Shown: positions 38,979 to 48,241, counted from the first letter of the stretch. The stretch is DNA of 64,000 bases from Colwellia sp. 1_MG-2023 (GCF_030546755.1 NZ_JAUOPE010000013.1:1-64000); one strand, 5' to 3'. The notes: generated by a model not told the origin, from the letters alone. Translations and numbers: made by a program.

Positions 38979-40220
38979 ATGGCTACGTTGAAATTAATTC
39001 CTTTATTCCCAACTTATAATGAATTAATAGAACTCGATTTTTCTGATTATCCTCAATTATCACAATTTGTAAATGATCCAAGTCAGCCTTGGCGTTTAAC
39101 GTTATGGCAATGGGGAAAATCATTTCTTGAATATACCGGCCGTAATAAATCAGTTCATACTTATGATCGCTTTAGAAACGAAGTTGAGAAGTTTCTTCTT
39201 TGGGCTTTTCTCATAAAGCAATCGCCAATTGATGAATACCGAAAATCTGACATTTTAGACTATGCTGATTTCTGCTGGAAGCCCCCAGTTGCTTGGATAG
39301 GTTCGAGCAACCAAGAACGATTTAAGTTACAAAATGCTTATTTCCAGGTCAACGAATCTTGGCGGCCATTTAAAATACAAGCACCTAAAAGCCAGCAAAT
39401 TAAAGACATAGACAAAAAGAAATATCGGCCATCTCAGCAAACGTTAACGTCTAGTTTTACCGGCATTATCGTTTTTTATAACTATTTGATGGGTGAGGAA
39501 TTTTGCTATGGAAACCCGGCTCAAATTGCAAAAAAAGACTGTAAACATTTCATCAATGATGCCCAAGTAAAAGAAATAAAACGTTTAACGGCTGAACAAT
39601 GGCAATATTTACTCGATACCGCCATTGAACTGGCAAATGAAGACGAAATTTATGAACGTAATTTATTTGTCATCGCTGCGCTAAAAACACTATTTTTAAG
39701 GGTTTCAGAGCTTTCTGAGCGAGAAACTTGGTCACCAGTTATGGGACATTTTTGGCAAGATGAAGATGAAAACTGGTGGTTAAAAATTTATGGTAAAGGC
39801 CGAAAACTAAGAGATACCACGGTACCACCAGACTTTTTACCTTTTTTACAACGTTATAGATTATCCCGCGGACTTTCTGGCTTACCATCAAGTGGAGAGA
39901 ATAATGTGCTAGTTGAAAAAATACGTGGTCAAGGCGGTATGAGTTCACGTCATTTAAGACGTTTAGTGCAAGATGTATTTGACCAAGCTTATTTAAAAAT
40001 GAAACAAGCGTCAGGTGAAAATAAAGCATTAAAATTAAAAGAAGCAACAACACATTGGCTAAGACATACTGGTGCTAGTATGGAAATTGAACGTGGTCGT
40101 GCTTTGAAAGATTTATCTGAAGATTTAGGTCATGCAAGCATGGCTACGACAGATACCATTTATGTACAATCAGAAAATAAAATGCGCGCTGAAAGTGGTA
40201 AAAAACGAAAAGTCGATTAA
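38979..40220 (+). CDS. Orphan tyrosine recombinase
   Basis: A 413-residue site-specific recombinase. A SAM-like core-binding domain (about 45-190) precedes the catalytic domain with Arg241 (LFLRVSEL), a beta-hairpin Lys (YGKGRKLRD), H359-x-x-R362 (HWLRHTGAS), His385 (LGHASMATT) and nucleophile Tyr395 (DTIYVQSE). All catalytic residues are intact, so it is likely active. No phage, plasmid or transfer genes and no excisionase lie nearby. The 595 bases downstream contain inverted repeats that could be its sites. An ancient resident recombinase is as likely as a recent island. Confidence 0.9.
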   Translation: MATLKLIPLFPTYNELIELDFSDYPQLSQFVNDPSQPWRLTLWQWGKSFLEYTGRNKSVHTYDRFRNEVEKFLLWAFLIKQSPIDEYRKSDILDYADFCWKPPVAWIGSSNQERFKLQNAYFQVNESWRPFKIQAPKSQQIKDIDKKKYRPSQQTLTSSFTGIIVFYNYLMGEEFCYGNPAQIAKKDCKHFINDAQVKEIKRLTAEQWQYLLDTAIELANEDEIYERNLFVIAALKTLFLRVSELSERETWSPVMGHFWQDEDENWWLKIYGKGRKLRDTTVPPDFLPFLQRYRLSRGLSGLPSSGENNVLVEKIRGQGGMSSRHLRRLVQDVFDQAYLKMKQASGENKALKLKEATTHWLRHTGASMEIERGRALKDLSEDLGHASMATTDTIYVQSENKMRAESGKKRKVD

Positions 40221-40347
40221 AAACAATTTCAATTATCATATGTTCATATTTCACGAATCTGACTCATATATTAAACAAATAGTTTGTCAAAATTTCTGAT
40301 GACTCTCTGTGAATTTTACCTACAAATACTCACAAAATTTCTCATAT

Positions 40348-40367
40348 TTCACGTAGCGTCACGTAAA
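40348..40367 (+). repeat. Inverted 20-base site, left copy
   Basis: TTCACGTAGCGTCACGTAAA matches the right copy at 18 of 20 positions in inverted orientation. Internally it reads as arms TTTcACGT and ACGTAAA around a 6-base spacer AGCGTC, which is the architecture of a tyrosine-recombinase core site. Confidence 0.6.
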
Positions 40368-40452
40368 TACATGCCTATAAATCATTAAACAAACAAAATT
40401 TAGGATGTTTTAAGATAAATAAGCCTAATCAATTGGCTACTAAACTAAATCA

Positions 40453-40490
40453 CCACTATGTCCGATACTAAAGAGTATCGGACATAGTGG
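40453..40490. repeat. Perfect 38-base palindrome
   Basis: Two 17-base arms (CCACTATGTCCGATACT and its complement) flank a 4-base AAAG loop. No T run follows on either strand, so it is not a standard terminator. Confidence 0.8.
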
Positions 40491-40696
40491 CTTGTATTTA
40501 TAAAGGTGCTTCTTACTTTGTTATTTTCAACTCTCTTTTGTTAACCCAATTTAAAATAAAAACGCTTTAAGCTTCCATTAACAAATTAACAGACGTTAAA
40601 GCGTTTGAATAAAAAAAACTATTTGAAGTTATCGCTATTGGTATTTGAAAAATTTGGCTTTCCAGATTCACTTTGTAAGTTAACAAAGAATCCTAT

Positions 40697-40716
40697 TTTA
40701 CGTAACGCTACGTGAC
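40697..40716 (-). repeat. Inverted 20-base site, right copy
   Basis: On the minus strand it reads GTCACGTAGCGTTACGTAAA, differing from the left copy at two positions. Confidence 0.6.
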
Positions 40717-40815
40717 TAAAAAATTTAGATGATTATCAAATACTTTACCCAGCCATTGGTCGTCAGATTAAACTGCTCGTGTTAATAAGATAAAGATGAG
40801 GATTGGTGAATTTGA

Positions 40816-41604
40816 TTAATTGGTGTTGCTTTGAAGTTTTGTCCAATTTTTTATAATGTCATCGAGCTTGCCGTTTTGTATCAAATGAGCGATCGCTTTA
40901 TTGATTTTCGGTAACACTGTTTTATCTTTGATCTTTTTACTAACCATTATATAAATATCATCGCTGTAAATGGTTATAGAATGCTGTTCAAATTCACCTT
41001 GAAGCTTATATTTATTAACAAACGCTTTCATGGTTACAGGATCAACTAAAAATCCGTCGATATGCCCTTTGAGTAATAATTGAACATTTTGTTCAATATC
41101 AATCACTTCGTTGATTTGAGTGCGAAATTTATTCTGTTTAATGAGTTCTTGGTATGCTTTACCGTAATAGTAACCACCTTCAACGCCGATCATATAGGGA
41201 CTACCAATTAAATCCGTTAAATTGTTTAATATGATACTGTTTGCTTTGCCATTTTTAACATATAACTTTACGGTTTCATTCCTATAAGGAATTGAATAAT
41301 CGGCATATTCAGCTCTTTCTTGACTATAAGAAGCTCCCATTGCTAAGTCCATATCGCCAGTTTTTAGGTAATTTAAATGACGTTTCCAAGGCAGTTCGGT
41401 ATACGTTACAGAAAGCTCTGTTTGCTTAATAATGGCGTTAAAAATATCTAAATCGAGACCGGTAAGTTCTTGTTTTGAATTATGATATTGATAGGGATAC
41501 CATAATTCCCAACCTACAGATAATGGTGGTTGTTGAGATAAACTATGAAAAGAAATAAATAACAGTCCAATAACGGATAGTTTTTTAATAAATCCTTTCA
41601 TCAT
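40816..41604 (-). CDS. Periplasmic solute-binding protein (SBP_bac_3 family)
   Basis: A 262-residue exported protein with signal peptide ending near FHSLS-QQP. The family 3 fold is indicated by WYPYQYHNSKQELTGLDLDI (shown as two parts, WYPYQY and LTGLDLDIF), ELPWKRHLNYLKTGDMDLAMGAS and YSIPYRNETVKLYV. It resembles the polar amino-acid ABC binding proteins, but no permease or ATPase genes are adjacent. In Alteromonadales many such stand-alone proteins exist, and the role may be sensing or unknown. Upstream is an M23 peptidase gene, 24 bases away. Confidence 0.82.
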   Translation of the reverse strand: MMKGFIKKLSVIGLLFISFHSLSQQPPLSVGWELWYPYQYHNSKQELTGLDLDIFNAIIKQTELSVTYTELPWKRHLNYLKTGDMDLAMGASYSQERAEYADYSIPYRNETVKLYVKNGKANSIILNNLTDLIGSPYMIGVEGGYYYGKAYQELIKQNKFRTQINEVIDIEQNVQLLLKGHIDGFLVDPVTMKAFVNKYKLQGEFEQHSITIYSDDIYIMVSKKIKDKTVLPKINKAIAHLIQNGKLDDIIKNWTKLQSNTN

Positions 41605-41628
41605 TATCTACCTCATGTTTCTTTTATT

Positions 41629-42468
41629 TTATTTTATAGGCTTAGTTTTTAATACTAACATAGGATCTAAGCGCATTTGGTACCAATTGATGCGCCAATC
41701 TAAGTGTGGTCCCGTCGCCCTACCGCTTGAGCCAACTGCTGCAACAACATCACCTTGGTTAACAGTATCACCAACATTAACATAAGCATCACTTAAATGA
41801 AGAAAGCTTGATGTGATGCCATGACCATGATCAATGATCATGGTGCCACCTGAGTAAAACATATCTGCAACATATAGTACAACAGTACCTTTAGCCGGAG
41901 CTTTTACAGGATCGCCTGTTTTACCAGCATAGTCTAAGCCATAGTGCGGGCTTTTTGGCACGCCATTATAGTAACGCTGACTTCCGTAAACGCCAGTAAT
42001 AATGCCTTGTATAGGTGCAATAAATCCTTGAGAAAACGCGTTATTATCACTAAATTTAGCTCTAGCAGCTTTCACTTGGCTGCTATCTTTTTTCGCTCTA
42101 GCCACTGCTTTAGGGTTTGGCTTCATGATTTTTTTAGCGATGCCTTCGACGCGTTGTATTTTATATTGTCGCGTTTTAGGGGTTAGCGTTTTAGTGAACG
42201 TTTTGCCCTTTGTATCGGTAATCGTTAAGGTATGCGTTTTATCATCATCACGACTAAAGCCAAAAACAAAATCACCTGAAGCGGAAACGGTGAGTTTTTT
42301 GTCATCAAGCTTCACCACATTGCCCGCGTTAATTTTACCCAAAACAAAACCACCCTGTTCTATCTTACCGGATAGTTCAAAAGAAAGTTCAACTGCTTTT
42401 ACCATTGCACTATTCAAGATAAAACAGCCAATTAAGCATAATTTAGTGAATATGTTGTGTTTATGCAC
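41629..42468 (-). CDS. M23 (LytM-type) peptidase, exported
   Basis: A peptidoglycan endopeptidase-like protein with intact zinc ligands: HxxxD in HYGLDY, HLSD in SSFLHLSD, and HLDWR in GPHLDWRIN. The domain before it (about 25-130) is beta-rich, with no motif I recognise. The start is GTG 42468: AAGGAG at 42478-42483 lies nine bases upstream and gives a clean signal peptide, HKHNIFTKLCLIGCFILNS. The upstream ATG 42504 would add 12 polar residues. The GTG overlaps the end of the PTPS gene by eight bases, so translation is likely coupled. Confidence 0.88.
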   Translation of the reverse strand: MHKHNIFTKLCLIGCFILNSAMVKAVELSFELSGKIEQGGFVLGKINAGNVVKLDDKKLTVSASGDFVFGFSRDDDKTHTLTITDTKGKTFTKTLTPKTRQYKIQRVEGIAKKIMKPNPKAVARAKKDSSQVKAARAKFSDNNAFSQGFIAPIQGIITGVYGSQRYYNGVPKSPHYGLDYAGKTGDPVKAPAKGTVVLYVADMFYSGGTMIIDHGHGITSSFLHLSDAYVNVGDTVNQGDVVAAVGSSGRATGPHLDWRINWYQMRLDPMLVLKTKPIK

Positions 42469-43342
42469 TGGCAATAGCTCCTTTGCCAACGCCTTCATAA
42501 GCAATAACTTTGATCGTTTGGCCTGGCTTAGGTTTATTTATTTGTCGGGCGATATAATCGGCTAATAACTCTACTGTTGAATCACAATCAACCACTTCTA
42601 AAACGTTTTTATCAACTGCTATGTCAAATCTTCCTTGCGGCGCAGTATAGGCAAAGTACTGATGTTCTTCCGTTAATTTAGCTTTTGCTTGTTCAGATAA
42701 CTGAATGTCTGCTTTTGCGACGCGATCATCTTCTGAAGCAATATAGATATCTTCCCAGCGCTGACACCAAAAATGTTCGAGATCTGCTGATCGTTCATCA
42801 TTAATAAAAAAGGTAATTTTAGAGCGATGACCATGGGCAATACGTTGGCAGTTTCCATCGTGTAACTTTAAGCCATGCGTGTAATGATAATAATCACCAG
42901 GAATATTTTCAGGACGCAAAGTTAATGTCAAACCTTGAACATTTGTAGGTAATTCTCTCAAAATAATATCGGTTAAATGTTCGGTCACTGATGTAATGTT
43001 TATTTCTTCTGCGGCAATTTTAGCAAAAGCACATTTAGGTGATTGCAAAAAATAATCAGCCCGTTCTGTGTATACATCAACAAATTCATGATCTTGATTT
43101 TCTGTTGAGTCGGTACATTCAATCATTTTGTTACTCATAGGTAATAACAATTTATGATCAACCGCGTCATCTATAATGGCTTTAATTTGTTTTTTAACTA
43201 CCGCAAAATCTAACACCATGCTCATTTCATTTAATGAGCCGTCAAGTAATACATCAACAATCCAGCTTTCACCAACAATGCCGCGTAGTGGACAACAATA
43301 TGAAAAGTCGATAACGGTTAAGTCATTTACAAAAAGTTGCAT
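42461..43342 (-). CDS. Double-domain 6-pyruvoyl-tetrahydropterin synthase-like protein
   Basis: A 293-residue protein made of two PTPS/QueD-like halves. The first half has VLDFAVVKKQIKAIIDDAVDHKLL, the usual DF...DH strand-helix (residues about 42-65). The second carries the zinc motif region CQRIAHGHRSKITF and the final VIAYEGVGKGA. Single-domain QueD makes 6-carboxy-tetrahydropterin for queuosine. Whether this long form does so is not clear. It lies between pyrC and the M23 peptidase on the same strand, 9 bases from pyrC. Confidence 0.78.
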   Translation of the reverse strand: MQLFVNDLTVIDFSYCCPLRGIVGESWIVDVLLDGSLNEMSMVLDFAVVKKQIKAIIDDAVDHKLLLPMSNKMIECTDSTENQDHEFVDVYTERADYFLQSPKCAFAKIAAEEINITSVTEHLTDIILRELPTNVQGLTLTLRPENIPGDYYHYTHGLKLHDGNCQRIAHGHRSKITFFINDERSADLEHFWCQRWEDIYIASEDDRVAKADIQLSEQAKAKLTEEHQYFAYTAPQGRFDIAVDKNVLEVVDCDSTVELLADYIARQINKPKPGQTIKVIAYEGVGKGAIASA

Positions 43343-43351
43343 ACTTTGTCC

Positions 43352-44383
43352 TTAATCTTTTACTTGCCAAGCAATGGTATCGTTTGCACGAATAGGCACA
43401 ACAACATCATTACCAAAACTAAGTGTTTCTGGCACATTCCACGTTGTTTTTTCTAAGGTGATTTTATCGCTATTAACTGGCAAATTATAAAATGCAGGGC
43501 CATGTAAACTAGCAAAGCCTTCTAATTTGTCTAAAGCATTTTCTTGTTCAAATACTTCAGCGTAAAGCTCAATTGCTGCATGCGCTGTATACGCACCGGC
43601 ACAACCACACGATGATTCTTTGGCATGTTTTGGATGTGGCGCAGAGTCTGTTCCTAAGAAAAACTTACTTGAACCACTGGTTGCCGCTTCAATTAATGCT
43701 TGTTGGTGAATGTTGCGTTTAAGAATTGGTAAACAAAAATAATGAGGACGAATGCCCCCCACTAACATATGGTTGCGGTTATATAATAAATGATGCACGG
43801 TAATGGTTGCAGCAACGTTTTCACCGGCTTGCTTAACAAATTCAACCGCATTTTTTGTGGTGATGTGTTCTAACACTACTTTTAAATTAGGGTAATTTGC
43901 CACTAATGGCTTTAAAATTGTGTCAATAAAAACCGCTTCACGGTCAAAGATATCAATATGATTATCGGTCACTTCACCGTGGATCAACAAGGGCATATCA
44001 ACTTCTTGCATGGCGGCTAGCACGTGTGCAATATTATCTATTGAGGTAACACCTGAAGATGAATTGGTTGTCGCACCGGCGGGATATAATTTTGCTGCAA
44101 ACACAATGCCACTAGCTTTTGCCTGCTTGATATCTTCTGGTGTGGTATTGTCAGTTAGGTATAACACCATTAACGGTTGAAAATGTTCGGCTGGTTTTTC
44201 AGCCATTATTCTTTGATGGTATTGTTGAGCTAATTCGGCGTTAGTTACTGGCGGTACAAGGTTTGGCATAACAATGGCACGACCAAAATAGCGGCTTATA
44301 TCTGCAACGGTTGTTTTTAAAGCATCACCATCGCGTAAATGTACATGCCAATCGTCTGGACGAGTTATCGTTAATGTTGTCAT
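43352..44383 (-). CDS. pyrC: Dihydroorotase
   Basis: Third step of pyrimidine synthesis; cyclises carbamoyl aspartate to dihydroorotate. HVHLRDG (His14, His16) binds zinc. Lys in [11 protein letters not shown] is the carbamylated bridge, and HGEVTD and [10 protein letters not shown] give further ligands. The 343 residues match the short, E. coli-type PyrC. It heads a minus-strand run with the PTPS and M23 genes. Confidence 0.97.
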   Translation of the reverse strand: MTTLTITRPDDWHVHLRDGDALKTTVADISRYFGRAIVMPNLVPPVTNAELAQQYHQRIMAEKPAEHFQPLMVLYLTDNTTPEDIKQAKASGIVFAAKLYPAGATTNSSSGVTSIDNIAHVLAAMQEVDMPLLIHGEVTDNHIDIFDREAVFIDTILKPLVANYPNLKVVLEHITTKNAVEFVKQAGENVAATITVHHLLYNRNHMLVGGIRPHYFCLPILKRNIHQQALIEAATSGSSKFFLGTDSAPHPKHAKESSCGCAGAYTAHAAIELYAEVFEQENALDKLEGFASLHGPAFYNLPVNSDKITLEKTTWNVPETLSFGNDVVVPIRANDTIAWQVKD

Positions 44384-44494
44384 TTTTTACCCTATTTTCA
44401 ATTATCTGTATTTCTGTATATTTTTCGATTTATTTCTAAAGTCATTTTGCAGTGAAATGCTACACAAAACGTGTTTCAAGTAAAAGCTAACACT

Positions 44495-45556
44495 TTAGAA
44501 TTCTTCATTTTGTTGTTCTTGTTTGTCTTGAGCTTGTAATAAGCTCAATAATTGTTCTTTCAAATTTGGTGGCACTTTATAAATAGTGATACTTTCATTC
44601 GCAGCATTATATATGACATCTTGTCCGAAATGGCTGCGTTCGAAACTTAAACTGATCCCAGCACCAAAGCCTGAATATTTAGTGATTTTGTTAACAACGG
44701 CTTGGTCATGAGGAAATGACTCTTCAATAGGATAAGACTGGTCTTGGCAAAACTTGTAAAAATCTTGCTCGCTGCCTTCTTCCCCAATAACGTGCCCTAA
44801 TTCTTTGATTGAAACATCTTGAGCAGATTCTTTTTGCTCTTTGCAATAGCTGAGCAATTCTTTGCGCGTTTTTTGTTTTTCTTGTGCATCAAGTTGATTA
44901 ACCGCAACAAAGTCTTCAACCGCTTGTACTAAGGTTTGTGTTTGTTCTTTTGCGTCTAAACCTTCTTCACAACCTAAAAATTCTAAAAAGAAATCAGAGA
45001 CTTTTCTGCCTGCACGGCCTTTTATAAAAGAGATATATTTATTGCCATTAGCATTTTGTTGGTAATCAAATAAATCGATTCTTGCCGCCAATTGTAATCG
45101 TGACGTATCAAGATGTTGATCAGCCGAGATATTTAATTCGCCATCAACTGAATAATGCTCTGAAATAGGAATAATTGCTGCCAGTAAATAACGGCCTCCC
45201 ATATATTCATAATGACAAACTACTAAATAGCCCGTTTCCGCTAATTCGTATTTCTCTAATTCATTTTTTAATAAATTACCTGCCTGACAGCTAAAGTCAT
45301 AAAAACTTTGTGCATCTGATAAATAGCTTTCCATAATATCAACAAAGCGTGCTTTATCACCTTCTGCTGGAATAGTAGCAAAATGACCATAAGCTTTACT
45401 GCCTTTGCTATTGTAAATACCGTGTAAGGCATCTACAAAGTTTTCTATTTTGTGGGTAACGTCAACCGATTCAGGTCCTAAACGAAGCAAAACTTCGCCC
45501 GTTTCTTCTTTTTTCGATAAATAATGTAGTGCAATATTAGAAATAATTAAGCTCAT
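44495..45556 (-). CDS. yejK: Nucleoid-associated protein YejK (NdpA)
   Basis: A 353-residue protein of the YejK/NdpA family (MSLIISNIALHYLSKKEETGEV at the start, GYLVVCHYEYMGGRYLLAAIIP in the middle). It ends in GFGAGISLSFERSHFGQDVIYN (shown in part) plus an acidic Gln-rich tail. In E. coli it binds DNA and affects topoisomerase activity. It is divergent from yejL and yejM, as in E. coli. Confidence 0.93.
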   Translation of the reverse strand: MSLIISNIALHYLSKKEETGEVLLRLGPESVDVTHKIENFVDALHGIYNSKGSKAYGHFATIPAEGDKARFVDIMESYLSDAQSFYDFSCQAGNLLKNELEKYELAETGYLVVCHYEYMGGRYLLAAIIPISEHYSVDGELNISADQHLDTSRLQLAARIDLFDYQQNANGNKYISFIKGRAGRKVSDFFLEFLGCEEGLDAKEQTQTLVQAVEDFVAVNQLDAQEKQKTRKELLSYCKEQKESAQDVSIKELGHVIGEEGSEQDFYKFCQDQSYPIEESFPHDQAVVNKITKYSGFGAGISLSFERSHFGQDVIYNAANESITIYKVPPNLKEQLLSLLQAQDKQEQQNEEF

Positions 45557-45633
45557 AATTAAAGGTCAGTATTATATTGTTAACGCATTTGATAAACTTA
45601 CGACAAATTATCCAATGCTATTTAGTAAATTAT

Positions 45634-45846
45634 ATGCCTATTGTATCTAAGTATTCGAACGAACGTGTAGAAAAAATTATCCAAGAGCTATTAAATGTCC
45701 TTGTTTCTGAAAAAGTAACACCAGATCTAGCCTTAATGTGTTTAGGAAATACCATTACTGACATTATTCATAATGAAGTACCCGAAAGCCAACGAGCGGC
45801 GATGGTAGAAAATTTTACTAATGCATTAAAACAGTCTATAAAGTAA
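45634..45846 (+). CDS. yejL: DUF1414 family protein YejL
   Basis: A small helical protein of 70 residues matching YejL ([16 protein letters not shown], then [17 protein letters not shown]). I start at ATG 45634, as in homologues. The frame extends to 45577, but the extra 19 residues are not conserved in the family and would overlap the yejK promoter. Function is unknown. Confidence 0.9.
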   Translation: MPIVSKYSNERVEKIIQELLNVLVSEKVTPDLALMCLGNTITDIIHNEVPESQRAAMVENFTNALKQSIK

Positions 45847-45929
45847 AAAATTAATAAAACCAATAAAATAGATAATTCAATACCTTACTTTTGAATTAAT
45901 AACAAAATAAACAGAGCGCATACGTATCC

Positions 45930-47624
45930 ATGGTTTCATTTGGTTCTTCTACATACAGTAAACGGCTATTACCTTTAGTAAGTTGGAGCCATTGGTTTAC
46001 GTTTTTTAATATTATTGCCTCAATATTATTATCTTCGTTGTATCTTTTTAATGAAGCGAGTCCTGAAACTTTACTAGGTAAGCTGTATTTAGTGATGACT
46101 TGGTTAAGTCATATGAGTTTTTTGACTTTTATTGGTTTTGTTTTACTTATTTTTCCGCTCACGCTTATTTACCCTAAAACACGATTTATCAGAGGCTCTG
46201 CCTCGCTTGTTTTCACGTTAGGGTTATTATTACTTTTACTGGATGCTTTTATATATTCACGCCTAGGATATCATTTAAATGCATCGTCAAGCGATCAAAT
46301 CATTGCATTAATACAAACGCAAATTGCTGATAACAGTTGTGTTTTTTGGTTTGTTAGTGTTTTATTGTTTATCTCAATTCTTGTTTTTCAATTGGTGGTA
46401 AGTAATTACGCGTGGAAACACTTAAGGCAACTGCAAAAAACAGTATTTGCTCGTTTTATTGTCATGGGATTAGTAACTGCTTTTTTTATCAGTCACCTAT
46501 TACATATTTGGGCAGACGCTAATTTAAATTATGATATTTTAAGGCAAGATACTGTTTTGCCTTTATCGTATCCGTCAACAGCCAAAACTTTACTGACTAA
46601 ATATGGCATGTTTGATAAAGATGATTATATTGCCCGTAAAACTAGCCCGTTATCTTTTACAGATGTTTTGCCAACTTACCCTGAACTTAACCAGCAATGT
46701 GCGCAGTTAAAAGAGGTGGAGCAATCGGCTATTTTAGTATTAACCGATCGGTTATTAGACGAGCAACAAATTAGTCAATTTGCTCGACGTGCAACCAGCA
46801 ATAAACTGCAATTAACCAATCACATTGATAACGCGTTACCAAAAGATGCATGGTTCAATCTCTTATATAGCTTGCCCTCTATCTATAAACAAGGCGTAGT
46901 TGAGCAAAATAAAAAACCGTTACTCTTTTCAGCCTTAACAGCAAATAATTTAAGCGCGTCATTAACCGTTGTTGATGAATTAAAAGAAGCAATGTCTGAT
47001 TTGCCTGCTGCTTTATTAAACTACCAAGGGCTTTTTGATGAGGTCAGTCATTTAAAAGATATTTCCAGTTTAGTGTTAAGCCAGCGCTTAAATCATTTAT
47101 CCACTGGTTTACATATTTTTTATTTTACTGCCTCTGATCATTATCAATATGAATTGTTTATTGATGCCCTATTACTTTCTCAAAAAAATAAAAATAATAA
47201 AGACATTGTGTGGATCAGCTCTGTTGGCAATAAAACCGAAGAAACCAGTTTAACCATTAAACCTGCGTTATTTATTTTGCCACATGAGAATGAACAAGAA
47301 ATACACCATTTAACCAGCCATATGGATATTCAACCTACTTTAATGAAGCACTGGCTAGCTTGCGATATTTCAGCCGGTTCCTACAGTTCAGGCAAAGACA
47401 TGGTAAAAATTAACAATGACCGTGTGATCGCTAATACAATGGATAACGGCATGATTGTTTTTAATAAAGATAAATCAGTGTTTATTGACCAAAATGGTAA
47501 CTTTCAAAGTTATTCTCGTGAATTAGAATCGCCGATCATGGTGAGTTCTGATTTTCCATTAATGATTGATGGTGTACATTTTATTAAAAGTTTTGCTCAA
47601 CAACAAAAAGTGACGAATAAATAA
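45930..47624 (+). CDS. yejM: YejM/PbgA-like inner-membrane protein (DUF3413), sulfatase domain degenerate
   Basis: In E. coli, YejM/PbgA senses periplasmic LPS and controls LpxC turnover. Here residues 1-200 carry the five transmembrane helices of DUF3413, starting RLLPLVSWSHWFTFFNIIAS. The periplasmic half (about 260-564) keeps only traces of the alkaline-phosphatase fold. The usual metal motif region near its start reads SAILVLTDRLLDEQQ instead of a VVxDALRxD-type motif. Only TSHMDIQPTLMKHWLAC is clearly recognisable near the end. Length 564 is close to E. coli (586). It follows yejL by 83 bases. Confidence 0.88.
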   Translation: MVSFGSSTYSKRLLPLVSWSHWFTFFNIIASILLSSLYLFNEASPETLLGKLYLVMTWLSHMSFLTFIGFVLLIFPLTLIYPKTRFIRGSASLVFTLGLLLLLLDAFIYSRLGYHLNASSSDQIIALIQTQIADNSCVFWFVSVLLFISILVFQLVVSNYAWKHLRQLQKTVFARFIVMGLVTAFFISHLLHIWADANLNYDILRQDTVLPLSYPSTAKTLLTKYGMFDKDDYIARKTSPLSFTDVLPTYPELNQQCAQLKEVEQSAILVLTDRLLDEQQISQFARRATSNKLQLTNHIDNALPKDAWFNLLYSLPSIYKQGVVEQNKKPLLFSALTANNLSASLTVVDELKEAMSDLPAALLNYQGLFDEVSHLKDISSLVLSQRLNHLSTGLHIFYFTASDHYQYELFIDALLLSQKNKNNKDIVWISSVGNKTEETSLTIKPALFILPHENEQEIHHLTSHMDIQPTLMKHWLACDISAGSYSSGKDMVKINNDRVIANTMDNGMIVFNKDKSVFIDQNGNFQSYSRELESPIMVSSDFPLMIDGVHFIKSFAQQQKVTNK

Positions 47625-47654
47625 GCTAACAGCCTAACAGCTATAGTTTTTTCT

Positions 47655-47682
47655 TTGCATTAACTGACTAATTCATTATCAT
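47655..47682 (+). promoter_or_regulatory. Candidate promoter of tRNA-Pro
   Basis: TTGCAT, a 16-base spacer and TATCAT lie about 60 bases before the tRNA. Moderate match only. Confidence 0.4.
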
Positions 47683-47741
47683 ACAAGCGGTAAACTGATT
47701 ATCCCTCCTTAGGTTTACCATGTGCTTAAAAATTAAATATT

Positions 47742-47818
47742 CGGGGTGTAGCGCAGCTTGGTAGCGCGTGCGTCTGGGGGACGTGAGGTCGCAAGTTCGA
47801 ATCTTGCCACTCCGACCA
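47742..47818 (+). tRNA. tRNA-Pro (GGG)
   Basis: A 77-base cloverleaf: acceptor CGGGGTG/CACTCCG, D arm AGCGCAGCTTGGTAGCGC, anticodon loop CTGGGGG (GGG), T loop TTCGAAT, and encoded CCA. The anticodon stem contains two G-U pairs. It stands alone. Confidence 0.95.
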
Positions 47819-47854
47819 TATTTAATGCATTTATCCTTTCGTTAGTTTAAGTTT

Positions 47855-48157
47855 TTATTTCGCTTTTTTGTCAATCAAAACATCTTGTTGCCATTTGCTT
47901 GGTTTTTTATCTGTTCGATGTATACAGCCAGGCCAACAACAAGGGCGTTTCTTACCTTCATTTAAGTCATCTATAGTTCGAGTGAGCCGTTTTATTCTGG
48001 TTTTTTCTTGCTTAGCATCTTCAATCCAACAAATAAATTCATTTCGGCCAATAGGTGTTAGGCTTTCCCACTGCTTAATCATTGCTTTATCTGCTAACAA
48101 TTGGGCTAAATCATTAGGTATGTTATGAACTAGCCCATTAGAAATAGTACTTTTCAC
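47855..48157 (-). CDS. YdeI/OmpD-associated (OmdA) family protein
   Basis: A 100-residue protein with the family block WESLTPIGRNEFICWIEDAK followed by ETRxxRLxxxIDDLxxGKKRPCCWPGC (the last part seen as GKKRPCCWPGCIHR). Family members are described as bacteriocin-protection or OmpD-associated, but function is not established. GTG 48157 is the start, with AGGAAC upstream. Confidence 0.82.
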   Translation of the reverse strand: MKSTISNGLVHNIPNDLAQLLADKAMIKQWESLTPIGRNEFICWIEDAKQEKTRIKRLTRTIDDLNEGKKRPCCWPGCIHRTDKKPSKWQQDVLIDKKAK

Positions 48158-48200
48158 TATTGTTCCTATAAAATTTTAAAAGATAAAATTAACAAGCATG

Positions 48201-48227
48201 CAGCTATTTATCGCCAGTAAATAGCTG
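48201..48227. terminator. Hairpin after hydratase gene
   Basis: Perfect 10-base stem CAGCTATTTA/TAAATAGCTG with a 7-base loop, just beyond the hydratase stop. There is no immediate T run, so termination is uncertain. Confidence 0.4.
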
Positions 48228-48241
48228 AGCATCTTTTATTT

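Larger units (their letters stand above)
40221..40815. other. Gene-free region with inverted repeats next to recombinase
   Basis: No ORF of note. It contains two inverted 20-base sites (40348-40367 and 40697-40716), a perfect 38-base palindrome (40453-40490), and a terminator-like stem AAACGCTTTAA/TTAAAGCGTTT (40559-40606) ending in T-rich sequence on the minus strand. The stem could end the binding-protein transcript. A partial repeat, CATATTTCACG, occurs at 40246 and 40344. Confidence 0.65.

Noticed and set aside
38979-40815. Prophage or integrative element marked by the tyrosine recombinase
   Set aside because: No structural, replication, transfer or excisionase genes are nearby and flanking genes look chromosomal. 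I kept it as an orphan recombinase.
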